50,217 nt of DNA from Gammaproteobacteria bacterium (GTDB lineage: Bacteria > Pseudomonadota > Gammaproteobacteria > Pseudomonadales > Oceanobacteraceae): contig JABXIK010000003.1 in assembly GCA_013373125.1 (NCBI GenBank), forward strand, positions 1 to 50,217, given 5' to 3'. The position numbers and the translations under genes are program-made. Positions within the stretch are counted from its first letter, which is position 1, and each line of letters opens with the position of its first letter. Under the pieces are notes generated by a model. The model worked only from the letters and a program-made list of their open reading frames with translations. It did no database searches and was not told the DNA's origin. Shown one piece after another: positions 20,688-31,006 of this stretch.

Positions 20688-20761
20688 CTGCGTTAAAAAA
20701 GGACTGAACTTGCTCATTTATGGTTTATAAACTGCGCATTTCAGTCCTTTTTTGTGCCTTG
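20688..20761 (+). repeat. nested inverted-repeat element, copy E (also terminator-like)
   Basis: Head CTGCGTT (20688-20694); outer arms AAAAAAGGACTGAA (20695-20708) and TTCAGTCCTTTTTT (20740-20753), 14 perfect pairs; inner stem TTTAT/ATAAA (20717-20721, 20727-20731); internal segments CTTGCTCA and CTGCGCAT; tail GTGCCTTG (20754-20761). Head, tail and size match the copies at 36.6 and 48.2 kb although the arms are unrelated. The arms ending in T runs on both strands could terminate dnaN transcription. Just upstream is a separate small hairpin AGCTGCA/TGCAGCT (20672-20686). Confidence 0.8.
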
Positions 20762-20850
20762 AATCTGCTGCTTCGCTAACGCTTATCTTGTCTAGGGTGA
20801 TACTTTCGTGACCGATTATATTTATGGAATACAAATAGATTCAATGACTT

Positions 20851-21936
20851 ATGGCCATTGAAACCCTCATGCTACAAGGGGTGCGTAATCTTTCCCCTGT
20901 GTCTGTTGCTCCAAGTACTCAGATCAATCTGATTTATGGTGAGAATGGTTCGGGTAAAACGAGTTTGCTCGAATCTATCTATTACCTTGCCTACTGCAAA
21001 AGCTTTCGCACTCATAAACAGAAGAACCTAATTCAACACGATGCCGAGTCCTTAACCGCATTTTGCCGCCTGAAACTCGATAAGGGTGCCTACCAGCTAG
21101 GTGTAGAGCGTAATATCAAGGGCGAGCGCCGCATTAAGCTTAATGGAGAGTGGTTGCAGAGTGCGGCCGAACTGGCTTCGGTATTGCCGGTACAGTTGTT
21201 AGATCCCACTATGTTCCGCCTTTTGGAGGGCAGTCCTCAACTGCGGCGCGAGTACATCGATTGGGGTGTGTTCCACGTGGAACCTAATTTCATTAATGTC
21301 TGGCGGAATTTCAAAACAGCCCATAAAACTCGAAATGCGTTATTAAGAGCAGGTGGTTGCAGTGAGGCTGAGCGCTTGGTTTGGCATGAGTCCTTGGCCG
21401 CTCAGGCGGATAAGATCAATCAATACCGTCAAGCGTATATCAAAAGACTCAAGCCTGTATTTGATAGCTTTATGCAGCGTTTGAATCCGGACCTTGGTAT
21501 TTCCATGAGTTTTTATCAAGGGTGGGGCAAAGACAGGGATTACCTAGAATTGCTTGAGGAAAGCTGGTTAAGCGATCTTAAAATGGGATTTACCCAGCTA
21601 GGTCCACAACGGGCTGATTTGCGAATTAAGGCAAATAATTTACCTGCCATGGAGGTTTTATCCCGTGGTCAGCAGAAAATGGTCGTATGTGCCCTTAAAT
21701 TAGCTCAGGCACAAATCTATCGAGAAGTGTCTCATCGCCCGTGTATCTTCTTGGTTGACGATTTGTGCGCAGAACTGGATTTAAACCACAGAAAAGCTTT
21801 ATGTAGCCTCCTAGAAGAATTAGAATGTCAGGTCTTTGTAACCGCTGTTGAAGCAGATCAAATAGCGGATTGTTGGTCCCCACAAAGTCATGTCAAAACG
21901 TTCCACGTGGAACACGGGATCTTAAATCAAGAATAA
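20851..21936 (+). CDS. recF: DNA replication and repair protein RecF
   Basis: RecF is an SMC/ABC-type ATPase that helps load RecA at gaps with RecO and RecR. The 361-residue protein has Walker A GENGSGKTS (30-38), the ABC signature LSRGQQK and Walker B FLVDDLCAELD. The start MAIETLMLQGVRNLSPV aligns with family N-termini, though its ribosome-binding site is weak. Two parS sites lie in this gene, one at about 420 bases from the start and one overlapping the 3' end, 25 bases before the stop. The gap to gyrB is 24 bases. Confidence 0.96.
   Translation: MAIETLMLQGVRNLSPVSVAPSTQINLIYGENGSGKTSLLESIYYLAYCKSFRTHKQKNLIQHDAESLTAFCRLKLDKGAYQLGVERNIKGERRIKLNGEWLQSAAELASVLPVQLLDPTMFRLLEGSPQLRREYIDWGVFHVEPNFINVWRNFKTAHKTRNALLRAGGCSEAERLVWHESLAAQADKINQYRQAYIKRLKPVFDSFMQRLNPDLGISMSFYQGWGKDRDYLELLEESWLSDLKMGFTQLGPQRADLRIKANNLPAMEVLSRGQQKMVVCALKLAQAQIYREVSHRPCIFLVDDLCAELDLNHRKALCSLLEELECQVFVTAVEADQIADCWSPQSHVKTFHVEHGILNQE
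21269..21284. promoter_or_regulatory. parS: parS centromere site 1 (inside recF)
   Basis: TGTTCCACGTGGAACC contains the perfect 14-base palindrome GTTCCACGTGGAAC, the established ParB-binding core in pseudomonads. It lies about 3.2 kb from oriC and is encoded within recF. Confidence 0.88.
21899..21914. promoter_or_regulatory. parS: parS centromere site 2 (3' end of recF)
   Basis: CGTTCCACGTGGAACA contains the same perfect palindrome GTTCCACGTGGAAC at 21900-21913, 630 bases from site 1. It overlaps the last codons of recF, just before gyrB. Confidence 0.88.
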
Positions 21937-21957
21937 ACAGTTCTGCCAGGAGTCTGA

Positions 21958-24387
<2,430 letters not shown>

Positions 24388-24419
24388 TTCACCAAGACAG
24401 GTGTGAGTGATATCGTTAG

Positions 24420-24457
24420 AACCGCTTAATCGTAAGATTAAGCGGTTTTTGTTTTTA
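24420..24457 (+). terminator. Rho-independent terminator of gyrB
   Basis: AACCGCTTAATC (24420-24431), loop GTAA, GATTAAGCGGTT (24436-24447), then a T-rich run to 24457. Confidence 0.9.
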
Positions 24458-24470
24458 TAAAGGAGTGAGT

Positions 24471-24803
24471 ATGTCAGGGAAGTTCGAAATATTTGTTGGC
24501 AAAGATGAGCAATTTTATTTTCATCTGAAGGCAGGCAATGGCGAAATTATTTTAGCCAGCGAAGGCTATACGCAAAAACACAACGCAGAAAAAGCCATTG
24601 AATCTGTGCGTGTGAATAGCCAGTTTGATGATAATTATGTGGATGAAGTCGCCCGTGATGGCAGTTTTTATTTTGTGCTACGGGCCGATAACCATGAAGT
24701 TATCGGTGTCAGTCAGATGTATCAATCTAGACAAGGCGCCGATCACGGGAAAGCCTCTGTTAAGGCTAATGGGTTGTTGTCTGATGTAGTTGACCTAAGT
24801 TAA
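24471..24803 (+). CDS. YegP-family (DUF1508) protein
   Basis: The 110-residue product consists of two tandem copies (about residues 1-52 and 53-110) of the DUF1508/UPF0339 unit, with repeats such as FYFHLKAGNGEIILASEGY and FYFVLRADNHEVIGVSQMY. E. coli YegP has the same length and layout; the family has no established function. I chose the ATG at 24471 because AGGAG (24461-24465) is ideally spaced for it; the GTG two codons upstream overlaps that site. It lies between the gyrB terminator and a bidirectional terminator, as a one-gene unit. Confidence 0.92.
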   Translation: MSGKFEIFVGKDEQFYFHLKAGNGEIILASEGYTQKHNAEKAIESVRVNSQFDDNYVDEVARDGSFYFVLRADNHEVIGVSQMYQSRQGADHGKASVKANGLLSDVVDLS

Positions 24804-24823
24804 TAAAACTAGGTTAGTTACAT

Positions 24824-24864
24824 AAAAAAGCCCGCTTAATGCAAACGTTAAGCGGGCTTTTTTT
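24824..24864. terminator. bidirectional terminator after the YegP-like gene
   Basis: AAAAAAGCCCGCTTAA (24824-24839) pairs with TTAAGCGGGCTTTTTT (24848-24863) around an 8-base loop. It serves the plus-strand YegP-like gene and the converging minus-strand outer-membrane gene. Confidence 0.92.
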
Positions 24865-24879
24865 GTTGGTAGGTTTTAC

Positions 24880-25419
24880 TTAGAAAAACTGATTAATACT
24901 TAAATATGCGCCGTTAATGGCTTCATCTGTGCCGGCATCGTTTATGTGTTGTGCTTCTAACACGATGGATCGGGTGTAATCCAAACGAAAGCTTAAACCT
25001 GCGCCACCATAATAGTGATTAGAAATGTTTTCTGATGACTCAGAGTCCGTCGTGGTGCTCATCCAAGTGCGGCCAACGCCGCCGCGAATGAATAACGCAC
25101 TGTAAGAAATAGGGTCTGTGGTGAATTTGAAGCCAGTTGAAACGGATTGGCTGGATAGCTCTGTGGTGCCGTATTTCATGACCCCATTATGGTTGTAACC
25201 CAATTCAAACCAAGCAGTACGAGAATGATTCAAACGACTGCCCACGACTAATTTAAGAGATGGACTGGTGGAGAAATTACTTAAATTATCGTTAGTGGCT
25301 TTATTGAACGAGAACAATTGACTGGCACCGAAACCGGCTTCCACATAATTATGTGGGGTTATGGCATGAGCTGATGTGGCCAATAATAAGCTGGATAGGG
25401 CAATGATTGGTGCTTTCAC
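24880..25419 (-). CDS. predicted outer-membrane beta-barrel protein
   Basis: The 179-residue protein has a Sec signal peptide (MKAPIIALSSLLLATSAHA, cleavage after AHA) and alternating hydrophobic beta strands such as RTAWFELGYNHNGVM, SYSALFIRGGVGRTWM and YGGAGLSFRLDYTRSIVLEAQHI. It ends in the C-terminal phenylalanine (SINQFF) recognised by the Bam machinery. Size suggests an eight-stranded barrel like OmpW or OmpX/A-type proteins, but I cannot assign a family. It is a single gene between two terminators, with an imperfect leader hairpin (AAATCCAGT 25442-25450 with ACTGGATTT 25461-25469) just upstream of its start. Confidence 0.85.
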   Translation of the reverse strand: MKAPIIALSSLLLATSAHAITPHNYVEAGFGASQLFSFNKATNDNLSNFSTSPSLKLVVGSRLNHSRTAWFELGYNHNGVMKYGTTELSSQSVSTGFKFTTDPISYSALFIRGGVGRTWMSTTTDSESSENISNHYYGGAGLSFRLDYTRSIVLEAQHINDAGTDEAINGAYLSINQFF

Positions 25420-25476
25420 AATGCGTCCTTACTGTGATGAAAAATCCAGTGCGTAAGCTTACTGGATTTGAAGCAT

Positions 25477-25504
25477 AAAAAAAGCCCTGATTAATCAGGG
25501 CTTT
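25477..25504 (-). terminator. terminator of the PlsC-family gene
   Basis: AAAGCCCTGATT (25481-25492) is directly followed by its complement (25493-25504). On the minus strand the palindrome runs into T (25483-25477), 29 bases after the acyltransferase stop. Confidence 0.85.
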
Positions 25505-25532
25505 AATATTGTTTGTATTTGAATGTGAGTAG

Positions 25533-26399
25533 TTACCAACGACGCCATTGATTAAACCACTCTTTGCCTGCTTTCATGGCGTTACTGACCAGTAATTGCG
25601 GATTAAACCCAAAGCCTGCATCGGTTTGAGGCAGCTCCCCTTGATATGGCACTTGGCTAATCATGTCTACTTGCTGATTAATCCACTGTTCCGCTTGTGC
25701 GTTCACTTGCTCCCAAGAACGACCTTGAGTAGCGATAACGGGGCCGATCACAACCTGAATAGTGCCAGGAAGTTTTAGCCAGCGTTTGTTATTCCAGTGC
25801 TCGCCGCTATTAAGGGCAATGGGGATGATATCGGCTCCCGCTTCACAGGCGAGTAATGCACCACCTTTTTTAAATGGCTTGCGTTCACCCACATTAACGC
25901 GAGTACCTTCTGGAAAAATAAGAATGTCCTCGCCGCGTTTAAGACGTTCTGAGCCTTGTTTAATGATCTGCTCAATCGCTTGGCTGCCTTTCTTACGATT
26001 AACGAATATGGGGTTGAGTAGGGCAATACCCCAGCCAAAAAAGGGAATGTAAAAGGCTTCTTTTTTGATGACCACGGTATTGGGATCAAAGATATTTTGT
26101 AAAAACAGCGTCTCCCAAGCACTTTGGTGCTTACTCATGATGACGTAGCCTTTGTTATCTTTGGGTAAGTTCTCTAATCCTTTAACGTGATAGTGAATGC
26201 CACAAACGTGTTTACATAACCAAACCACAGAGTGACAAAACGTACCGATAATCAGTTTAAAACGTTTGGGATAAGGTAAGAACGGACCTATGGTCATGCC
26301 TAATACATAACTGTTTAACGCAAGGAAAGGCAGTGTGATATAGAGTAGGATTGTCCTGACCCAGAGGGCTGCGGTTTGTTGGTATTGAGGTAAAAACAT
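25533..26399 (-). CDS. PlsC-family 1-acylglycerol-3-phosphate acyltransferase
   Basis: This is a membrane acyltransferase expected to acylate lysophosphatidic acid or a similar lipid. It has an N-terminal hydrophobic region, the catalytic motif KHQSAWETLF (HX4E rather than the common HX4D) and the substrate motif FPEGTR, with a further FVNRKK-type block between. Pseudomonas has a homologue next to gmhB and glyS. I prefer the ATG at 26399 (288 residues, MFLPQYQQTAALWVRTILL); an ATG at 26438 with a close GAGG gives 301 residues and cannot be excluded. The downstream neighbour on the strand is the barrel protein, separated by a terminator. Confidence 0.9.
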   Translation of the reverse strand: MFLPQYQQTAALWVRTILLYITLPFLALNSYVLGMTIGPFLPYPKRFKLIIGTFCHSVVWLCKHVCGIHYHVKGLENLPKDNKGYVIMSKHQSAWETLFLQNIFDPNTVVIKKEAFYIPFFGWGIALLNPIFVNRKKGSQAIEQIIKQGSERLKRGEDILIFPEGTRVNVGERKPFKKGGALLACEAGADIIPIALNSGEHWNNKRWLKLPGTIQVVIGPVIATQGRSWEQVNAQAEQWINQQVDMISQVPYQGELPQTDAGFGFNPQLLVSNAMKAGKEWFNQWRRW

Positions 26400-26546
26400 A
26401 AGATTACTTCTGCAAGATGAAACGAGCCAATATGGCATATTGCCTCGTTCATCGCTTAACTTTGGGCATCATGAATTTGTCATAGCGTGACAGATTAAAA
26501 GTTTAACCCATCATTAGCATTTGCCAAATGGCCCAAACAGATGGGC

Positions 26547-27086
26547 CTAATCAATAATGTTGTCCACAAAAGCGGCAAGGTCGTCATAAACCGGTACACC
26601 TTCCAAACCTTTGCCTTTATCCAGTGTACGCTGTCCTTTACCTGTCAGAACTAAAACGGGTCTTAACCCAGCCGCTTGTCCTGCTTGTAAATCACGCAAG
26701 CTATCACCCACCATATAGCAACCGCCCACATCTTGGTTTAGCCCTTTGGCAATTTGATGGATTAAACCTGGTAGAGGCTTACGGCAATCGCAGTTGTCAT
26801 CGGGTCCGTGTGGGCAGTAGGCGATGTAATCAATGACAGCGCCTTCTTCTTGGGCCAATGTGCGCATCTTTGTGTGCATGGCATCGAGGGTGTCTTCACT
26901 AAAATATTGGCGAGCGATACCAGATTGGTTGGTGGCAATGGCAATCTTGTAACCTGCTTTGGTGAGTTTCCCTAAAGCTTGCATGGCGCCTGGTAGTGCA
27001 ATCCATTCATCTACGGTTCTGATGTAGTCATCGCTGTCGTAATTAATCACGCCGTCGCGATCTAATACGATGAGTTTGTCCGTCAT
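26547..27086 (-). CDS. gmhB: D-glycero-beta-D-manno-heptose 1,7-bisphosphate 7-phosphatase
   Basis: GmhB removes the 7-phosphate during synthesis of ADP-heptose for the lipopolysaccharide inner core. The 179-residue HAD-family protein has the nucleophile motif DRDGV (D9, D11), the TNQSG motif, the zinc loop CPHGPDDNCDCRKP and the MVGDSLRD motif. It lies between glyS and the PlsC-type gene as in Pseudomonas. A small inverted repeat GGCCCA/TGGGCC (26530-26547) covers its stop region without a T run. Confidence 0.95.
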   Translation of the reverse strand: MTDKLIVLDRDGVINYDSDDYIRTVDEWIALPGAMQALGKLTKAGYKIAIATNQSGIARQYFSEDTLDAMHTKMRTLAQEEGAVIDYIAYCPHGPDDNCDCRKPLPGLIHQIAKGLNQDVGGCYMVGDSLRDLQAGQAAGLRPVLVLTGKGQRTLDKGKGLEGVPVYDDLAAFVDNIID

Positions 27087-27110
27087 GTTTATTTCCTAAA
27101 CTCAGCAATA

Positions 27111-27140
27111 AAAAAAGGAGAAGCAAGCTTCTCCTTTTTT
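27111..27140 (-). terminator. terminator after glyS
   Basis: AAAAAAGGAGAAGC (27111-27124) pairs with GCTTCTCCTTTTTT (27127-27140) around two bases. T runs occur on both sides; the minus-strand run ends glyQS transcription 14 bases after the glyS stop. Confidence 0.9.
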
Positions 27141-27153
27141 AAGTGTTTGTTCT

Positions 27154-29223
27154 TTAAAGGTGAGAGATGTCAGCCACTTTTAAGAACAAGTTACGCAATT
27201 GATTAAGTAGCGCTAAACGGTTTTGTTTCACCGCTTCGTCGTCGGCCATCACCATCACGTTATCGAAGAAGGCATCGATGCTGTTACGTAGCGGCGTTAA
27301 CGCCGTTAGGTATTCAGCGTATTGGCCTTGTTCAAATAAAGGCGCAGCAGCTTGTGCTTTTTCCGCTAACGCTTTGGCTAGTACTTTCTCTGCATCTTCT
27401 TGCAATAACGCTTCATTGATTTGTGGTGCATCAATAAAGGCATCATTTTTGGTTAAGATGTTTGAAACACGTTTGTTAGCGGCAGCTAAGGCTTCAGCGC
27501 TATCGAGTTTTGAGAACGCGAATACGGCTTGTACGCGTTTGTTCACATCTAATGGCTGGGTAATGCCTTTTGCACGCACGGCTTGGAATACAACCGCAGG
27601 AATGTTTTCGTCTTGGTACCAAGCGCTGAAACGATCCAACATGTATTCGATTAATTTAGATTTGCTGTCGGCGTTTAATTGCGTCGGCCAATTGTTATCG
27701 ATGGCCCAATCGATTAAATCGGACAGATCAATATCAATTTGTTTTTCTACTAATAAACGTAAAACACCTAAGGATGCACGACGCAATGCGAAAGGATCTT
27801 TACCACCGGTTGGGATTTGGCCAATACCAAATAACCCCACCAAGCTGTCTAAGCGATCCGCTAATGCTAATGCGGTACCGGTTACTGTGGCTGGCAAATT
27901 ATCACCAGAGAATGCAGGCATGTATTGCTCATTCATGGCGGCACACACTTCGGCGTGTTCGCCATCGTGCTGTGCGTAGTAAGAACCGGCTAAACCTTGC
28001 AGGTCAGTGAATTCGTAAACCATGTCAGACAGTAAATCGGTTTTCGCTAACTTACCGGCACGTTCAGCAAGCGCAACATCACCCCCCATGGCACCGCTGA
28101 TTTGAGCGGCCAGTTTCATTAGGCGCTCAGACTTGTCTTTTAGGGTACCCAGTTTTTGTACCCAAACTACGGTGTCGAGTTTTTCGAAACGACTTTCCAG
28201 GGTTTGTTTGCGATCGGTATCCCAGAAAAATTTCGCATCGCTTAAACGCGGGCGAATCACTTTCTCGTTACCTTCGATGACTTGTTGTGGGTCTTTCGAT
28301 TCAATATTACAAATGGTGATGAAATTCGGCATCAATTTGCCTGACTTATCCACCACGTGGAAATATTTTTGGTGCTCTTTCATGGAGCTGATTAACGCTT
28401 CCGCTGGCACTTCTAAAAATGCTTTATCGAAATTACCCGCCAAAGCCGTTGGCCATTCGTTTAACGAGGTGACTTCGTCTAGAAGGTCTTCATCGATCAC
28501 CGCAGTACCGCCCAGTTTTTCACCTTCGGCTTCTACTTGTGATCGAATCATGGCTTTACGTTCTGCGTAATCCGCTAACACTTTGCCTTGTTCTTTTAGA
28601 ATGCTTTCGTAAGCGCTTGGGCTGGTGACGGCAATTTCACGATTGGCGTGGAAACGGTGACCCTTGGTGAAGTAATTAGACTGCACACCAAGAATGTTGG
28701 CTTCGATGACTTTGTTATCTAATAACATTAATACCCAATGCACAGGGCGTACGAATTCAATGCGACTTGAACCCCAACGCATGCGTTTTGGAATCGGTAA
28801 TTTATTTAATGCGTCATTGATGGCAACCGGTAATTCGTCCGTGGCTTTGGCACCAGCAACTTCTTGGGCGAAGTATAAGCGCTCGCCTTTTTCATCTGTG
28901 ATGCGGCCCACTTGATCAAACTCGATGCCGTTTGAGCGCGCAAAACCTTCGGCTGCTTTGGTTGGTTTGCCATCGGCATCTAACGCAACGTTCACGTAGG
29001 GGCCAAATTTTTCAACTTTGCTGTTGTTACCTTCAGCCGCTAAACCTTCTAAGCGAAGTGCAAGGCGACGTGGAGCGGCAAATAATTTGCTGCCGGTGAA
29101 TGCAATTTCTTTCGCGTTTAGGTGTGCTTCAATGCCTTGTTGAAACGCAGCCGCTAAACTTTTTAATGCTTTTGGTGGTAGCTCTTCGGTACCAATCTCT
29201 ACCAGAAAATCATGTGTGCTCAT
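27154..29223 (-). CDS. glyS: glycyl-tRNA synthetase beta subunit
   Basis: The 689-residue protein is the tRNA-binding beta subunit of the heterotetrameric bacterial glycyl-tRNA synthetase. The start [27 protein letters not shown] is the family signature; GLFGIGQIPTGGKDPFALRRASLG belongs to the HD-like domain, and the C-terminal part is the anticodon-binding region ending in FLKVADISHL. Its ATG overlaps the glyQ stop by one base (TAATG), so translation is coupled to glyQ. Confidence 0.98.
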   Translation of the reverse strand: MSTHDFLVEIGTEELPPKALKSLAAAFQQGIEAHLNAKEIAFTGSKLFAAPRRLALRLEGLAAEGNNSKVEKFGPYVNVALDADGKPTKAAEGFARSNGIEFDQVGRITDEKGERLYFAQEVAGAKATDELPVAINDALNKLPIPKRMRWGSSRIEFVRPVHWVLMLLDNKVIEANILGVQSNYFTKGHRFHANREIAVTSPSAYESILKEQGKVLADYAERKAMIRSQVEAEGEKLGGTAVIDEDLLDEVTSLNEWPTALAGNFDKAFLEVPAEALISSMKEHQKYFHVVDKSGKLMPNFITICNIESKDPQQVIEGNEKVIRPRLSDAKFFWDTDRKQTLESRFEKLDTVVWVQKLGTLKDKSERLMKLAAQISGAMGGDVALAERAGKLAKTDLLSDMVYEFTDLQGLAGSYYAQHDGEHAEVCAAMNEQYMPAFSGDNLPATVTGTALALADRLDSLVGLFGIGQIPTGGKDPFALRRASLGVLRLLVEKQIDIDLSDLIDWAIDNNWPTQLNADSKSKLIEYMLDRFSAWYQDENIPAVVFQAVRAKGITQPLDVNKRVQAVFAFSKLDSAEALAAANKRVSNILTKNDAFIDAPQINEALLQEDAEKVLAKALAEKAQAAAPLFEQGQYAEYLTALTPLRNSIDAFFDNVMVMADDEAVKQNRLALLNQLRNLFLKVADISHL

Positions 29224-30236
29224 TATTTGGCTTCCTTTTTCTTAGCGTCTTTTGCTGCTTTTTTGGCAGCGGCATCTGCGGCGGCTTTTTCTTCGGCAGC
29301 GGCATTGGCCAGTACTTCATCACGCAAGGCTTTCGGGGCCAGAGGGAATTCAAGTTTACGACGAGATTGGAAATACGCTTCGGCAACGGAGCGCGCTAAG
29401 GTACGTACACGCAAGATGTAACCCTGACGTTCGGTTACAGAGATGGCGTGACGGGCATCTAACATGTTGAACGCATGAGACGCTTTTAACACTTGTTCAT
29501 AAGCAGGTAGTGCAAGACCGGCTTCGATCAAACGCGCGCAATCGGCTTCGTGCTGGTTGAACGCTTGGAAAAGAAAATCCACATCGGCGTGTTCGAAGTT
29601 GTATGCAGACATTTCCACTTCGTTTTGATGGAACACATCACCGTAAGTCACTTTGGAGCCGTCTGGGCCATAGCACCAAACCAAATCAAAAATGCTGTCG
29701 ACGTTTTGTAGGTACATGGCAATACGCTCAAGACCGTAAGTGATTTCGCCTGTCACTGGATAACATTCCAAGCCACCCACTTGTTGGAAGTAAGTAAACT
29801 GAGTCACTTCCATGCCGTTTAGCCAAACTTCCCAGCCAAGACCCCAGGCACCCAAAGTTGGGCTTTCCCAGTTATCTTCTACGAAACGCACGTCATGGAT
29901 GTCGGTGTCGATACCGATCATTTTTAAGCTTTCTAAATACTTATCTTGGATATCCAATGGTGATGGCTTCATCACCACTTGGAACTGGTAATAGTGTTGA
30001 AGGCGGTTAGGGTTTTCACCGTAACGGCCATCGGTAGGACGACGACAAGGTTGTACATAGGCGGCGTTCCAGGTTTCAGGACCAACCGCACGTAAGAAAG
30101 TAGAGGTATGAAAGGTACCAGCGCCCACTTCTAGATCGATGGGTTGGTTAATCACACAGCCTTGCTGTGACCAAAATTGTTGCAGGGCTGCGATGAGTCC
30201 CTGGAAGGTTTTAACGTCGTAATTTTGTGCGGACAC
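29223..30236 (-). CDS. glyQ: glycyl-tRNA synthetase alpha subunit, with C-terminal Lys/Ala tail
   Basis: The 337-residue alpha subunit holds the class II active site for glycine activation. The core (residues 1 to about 304) is near-identical in pattern to the family: [64 protein letters not shown], and [19 protein letters not shown]. After it comes a tail of about 30 residues made almost only of A, K, D and E ([20 protein letters not shown] then [12 protein letters not shown]), not present in E. coli GlyQ (303 residues). The tail is in frame and overlaps nothing but the first base of glyS. Confidence 0.97.
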   Translation of the reverse strand: MSAQNYDVKTFQGLIAALQQFWSQQGCVINQPIDLEVGAGTFHTSTFLRAVGPETWNAAYVQPCRRPTDGRYGENPNRLQHYYQFQVVMKPSPLDIQDKYLESLKMIGIDTDIHDVRFVEDNWESPTLGAWGLGWEVWLNGMEVTQFTYFQQVGGLECYPVTGEITYGLERIAMYLQNVDSIFDLVWCYGPDGSKVTYGDVFHQNEVEMSAYNFEHADVDFLFQAFNQHEADCARLIEAGLALPAYEQVLKASHAFNMLDARHAISVTERQGYILRVRTLARSVAEAYFQSRRKLEFPLAPKALRDEVLANAAAEEKAAADAAAKKAAKDAKKKEAK

Positions 30237-30272
30237 TTTGGCCTACCGAGTCTGGATACAGAAAAGGACAAG

Positions 30273-30278
30273 ATTATA
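30273..30278 (-). promoter_or_regulatory. probable -10 box of glyQS
   Basis: A perfect TATAAT on the minus strand 37 bases before the glyQ ATG. The -35 region is poor (TAGTAT at 17 bases). Confidence 0.45.
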
Positions 30279-30340
30279 CGGGCCAAGGGCCTTAGATACT
30301 AGGGCGTAAGGGGGAGTTGGTGGATTTTGATGCAGGGCGT

Positions 30341-30994
30341 TTATGGGAATTTCATAATGAGCAGAGCGCCTTCATCGACGTTATTGCTCAGGGTGATTTC
30401 ACCCGTTTGACTGTTGCGTTTATGGGCTTTGAGGGCTTGCTCGATGAGATATAAGCCAAGGCCGTTTTCTGTGCCCTGCGGATCAAAGGTATTTTGATCG
30501 TTCAATTGATCTTCGGAGAAGCCTGAGCCGTTGTCACTGACGCTAAGGTTCCAGCTGCCATTGGCGAATTCTTCGACGTTTAAGATCACTTTGTTGGCCC
30601 CAGCTTTAAGGGAGTTGATGCAGGCATTGTGTAGAGCAATCCCTAAAAGTTGCTCGTCATAAAAGTTATTAAAGTCATCATCAAAGTGGGACTCTATGGT
30701 TAGGCCATGTAGGTGGTAGAACTCGTTAGCCAACGGGGTGATGGTGTCGGATAGCCAGTGTTCTTCGATGCTGGGCTTAAACGCATCGTTTTGAATTTTT
30801 AATATGGAGAGAAGCTCGATCAAGCGATGGCTTAAGTTATTACTGTGACGCTGTAACTTGTCCATTAAGGATTGTTGCTCTGGGTCCATTTGAATGGCGT
30901 CATTGAGTTCAGATTGCACATTCAAAAGTGCCTGCATCTGGTTTTTCAAATCATGAAGTTGGGCGCTGAGTAGGGTGTTAATATCGAAGCTCAT
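30341..30994 (-). CDS. histidine kinase lacking a sensor domain
   Basis: The 217-residue cytoplasmic protein consists of a dimerisation/phosphoacceptor region with the H-box LSAQLHDLKNQMQALL (His14) and a HATPase domain with N-box HNACINSLKAGANKV, G1 box DNGSGF and G2 GLGLYLI. No membrane segment or input domain is visible, so it must receive its signal from a partner protein. I chose ATG 30994 because GCAGGG is well spaced for it; an ATG two codons upstream is adjacent to the same site. It begins 12 bases after the stop of the TPR response regulator, indicating one two-gene unit. Confidence 0.88.
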   Translation of the reverse strand: MSFDINTLLSAQLHDLKNQMQALLNVQSELNDAIQMDPEQQSLMDKLQRHSNNLSHRLIELLSILKIQNDAFKPSIEEHWLSDTITPLANEFYHLHGLTIESHFDDDFNNFYDEQLLGIALHNACINSLKAGANKVILNVEEFANGSWNLSVSDNGSGFSEDQLNDQNTFDPQGTENGLGLYLIEQALKAHKRNSQTGEITLSNNVDEGALLIMKFP

Positions 30995-31006
30995 GGTCAT
31001 CCCTGC

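Noticed and set aside
28351..28364. parS-like CACCACGTGGAAAT in glyS
   Set aside because: Only the central CCACGTGGAA matches; arms do not form the palindrome, and it lies 10 kb from the origin in conserved coding sequence.
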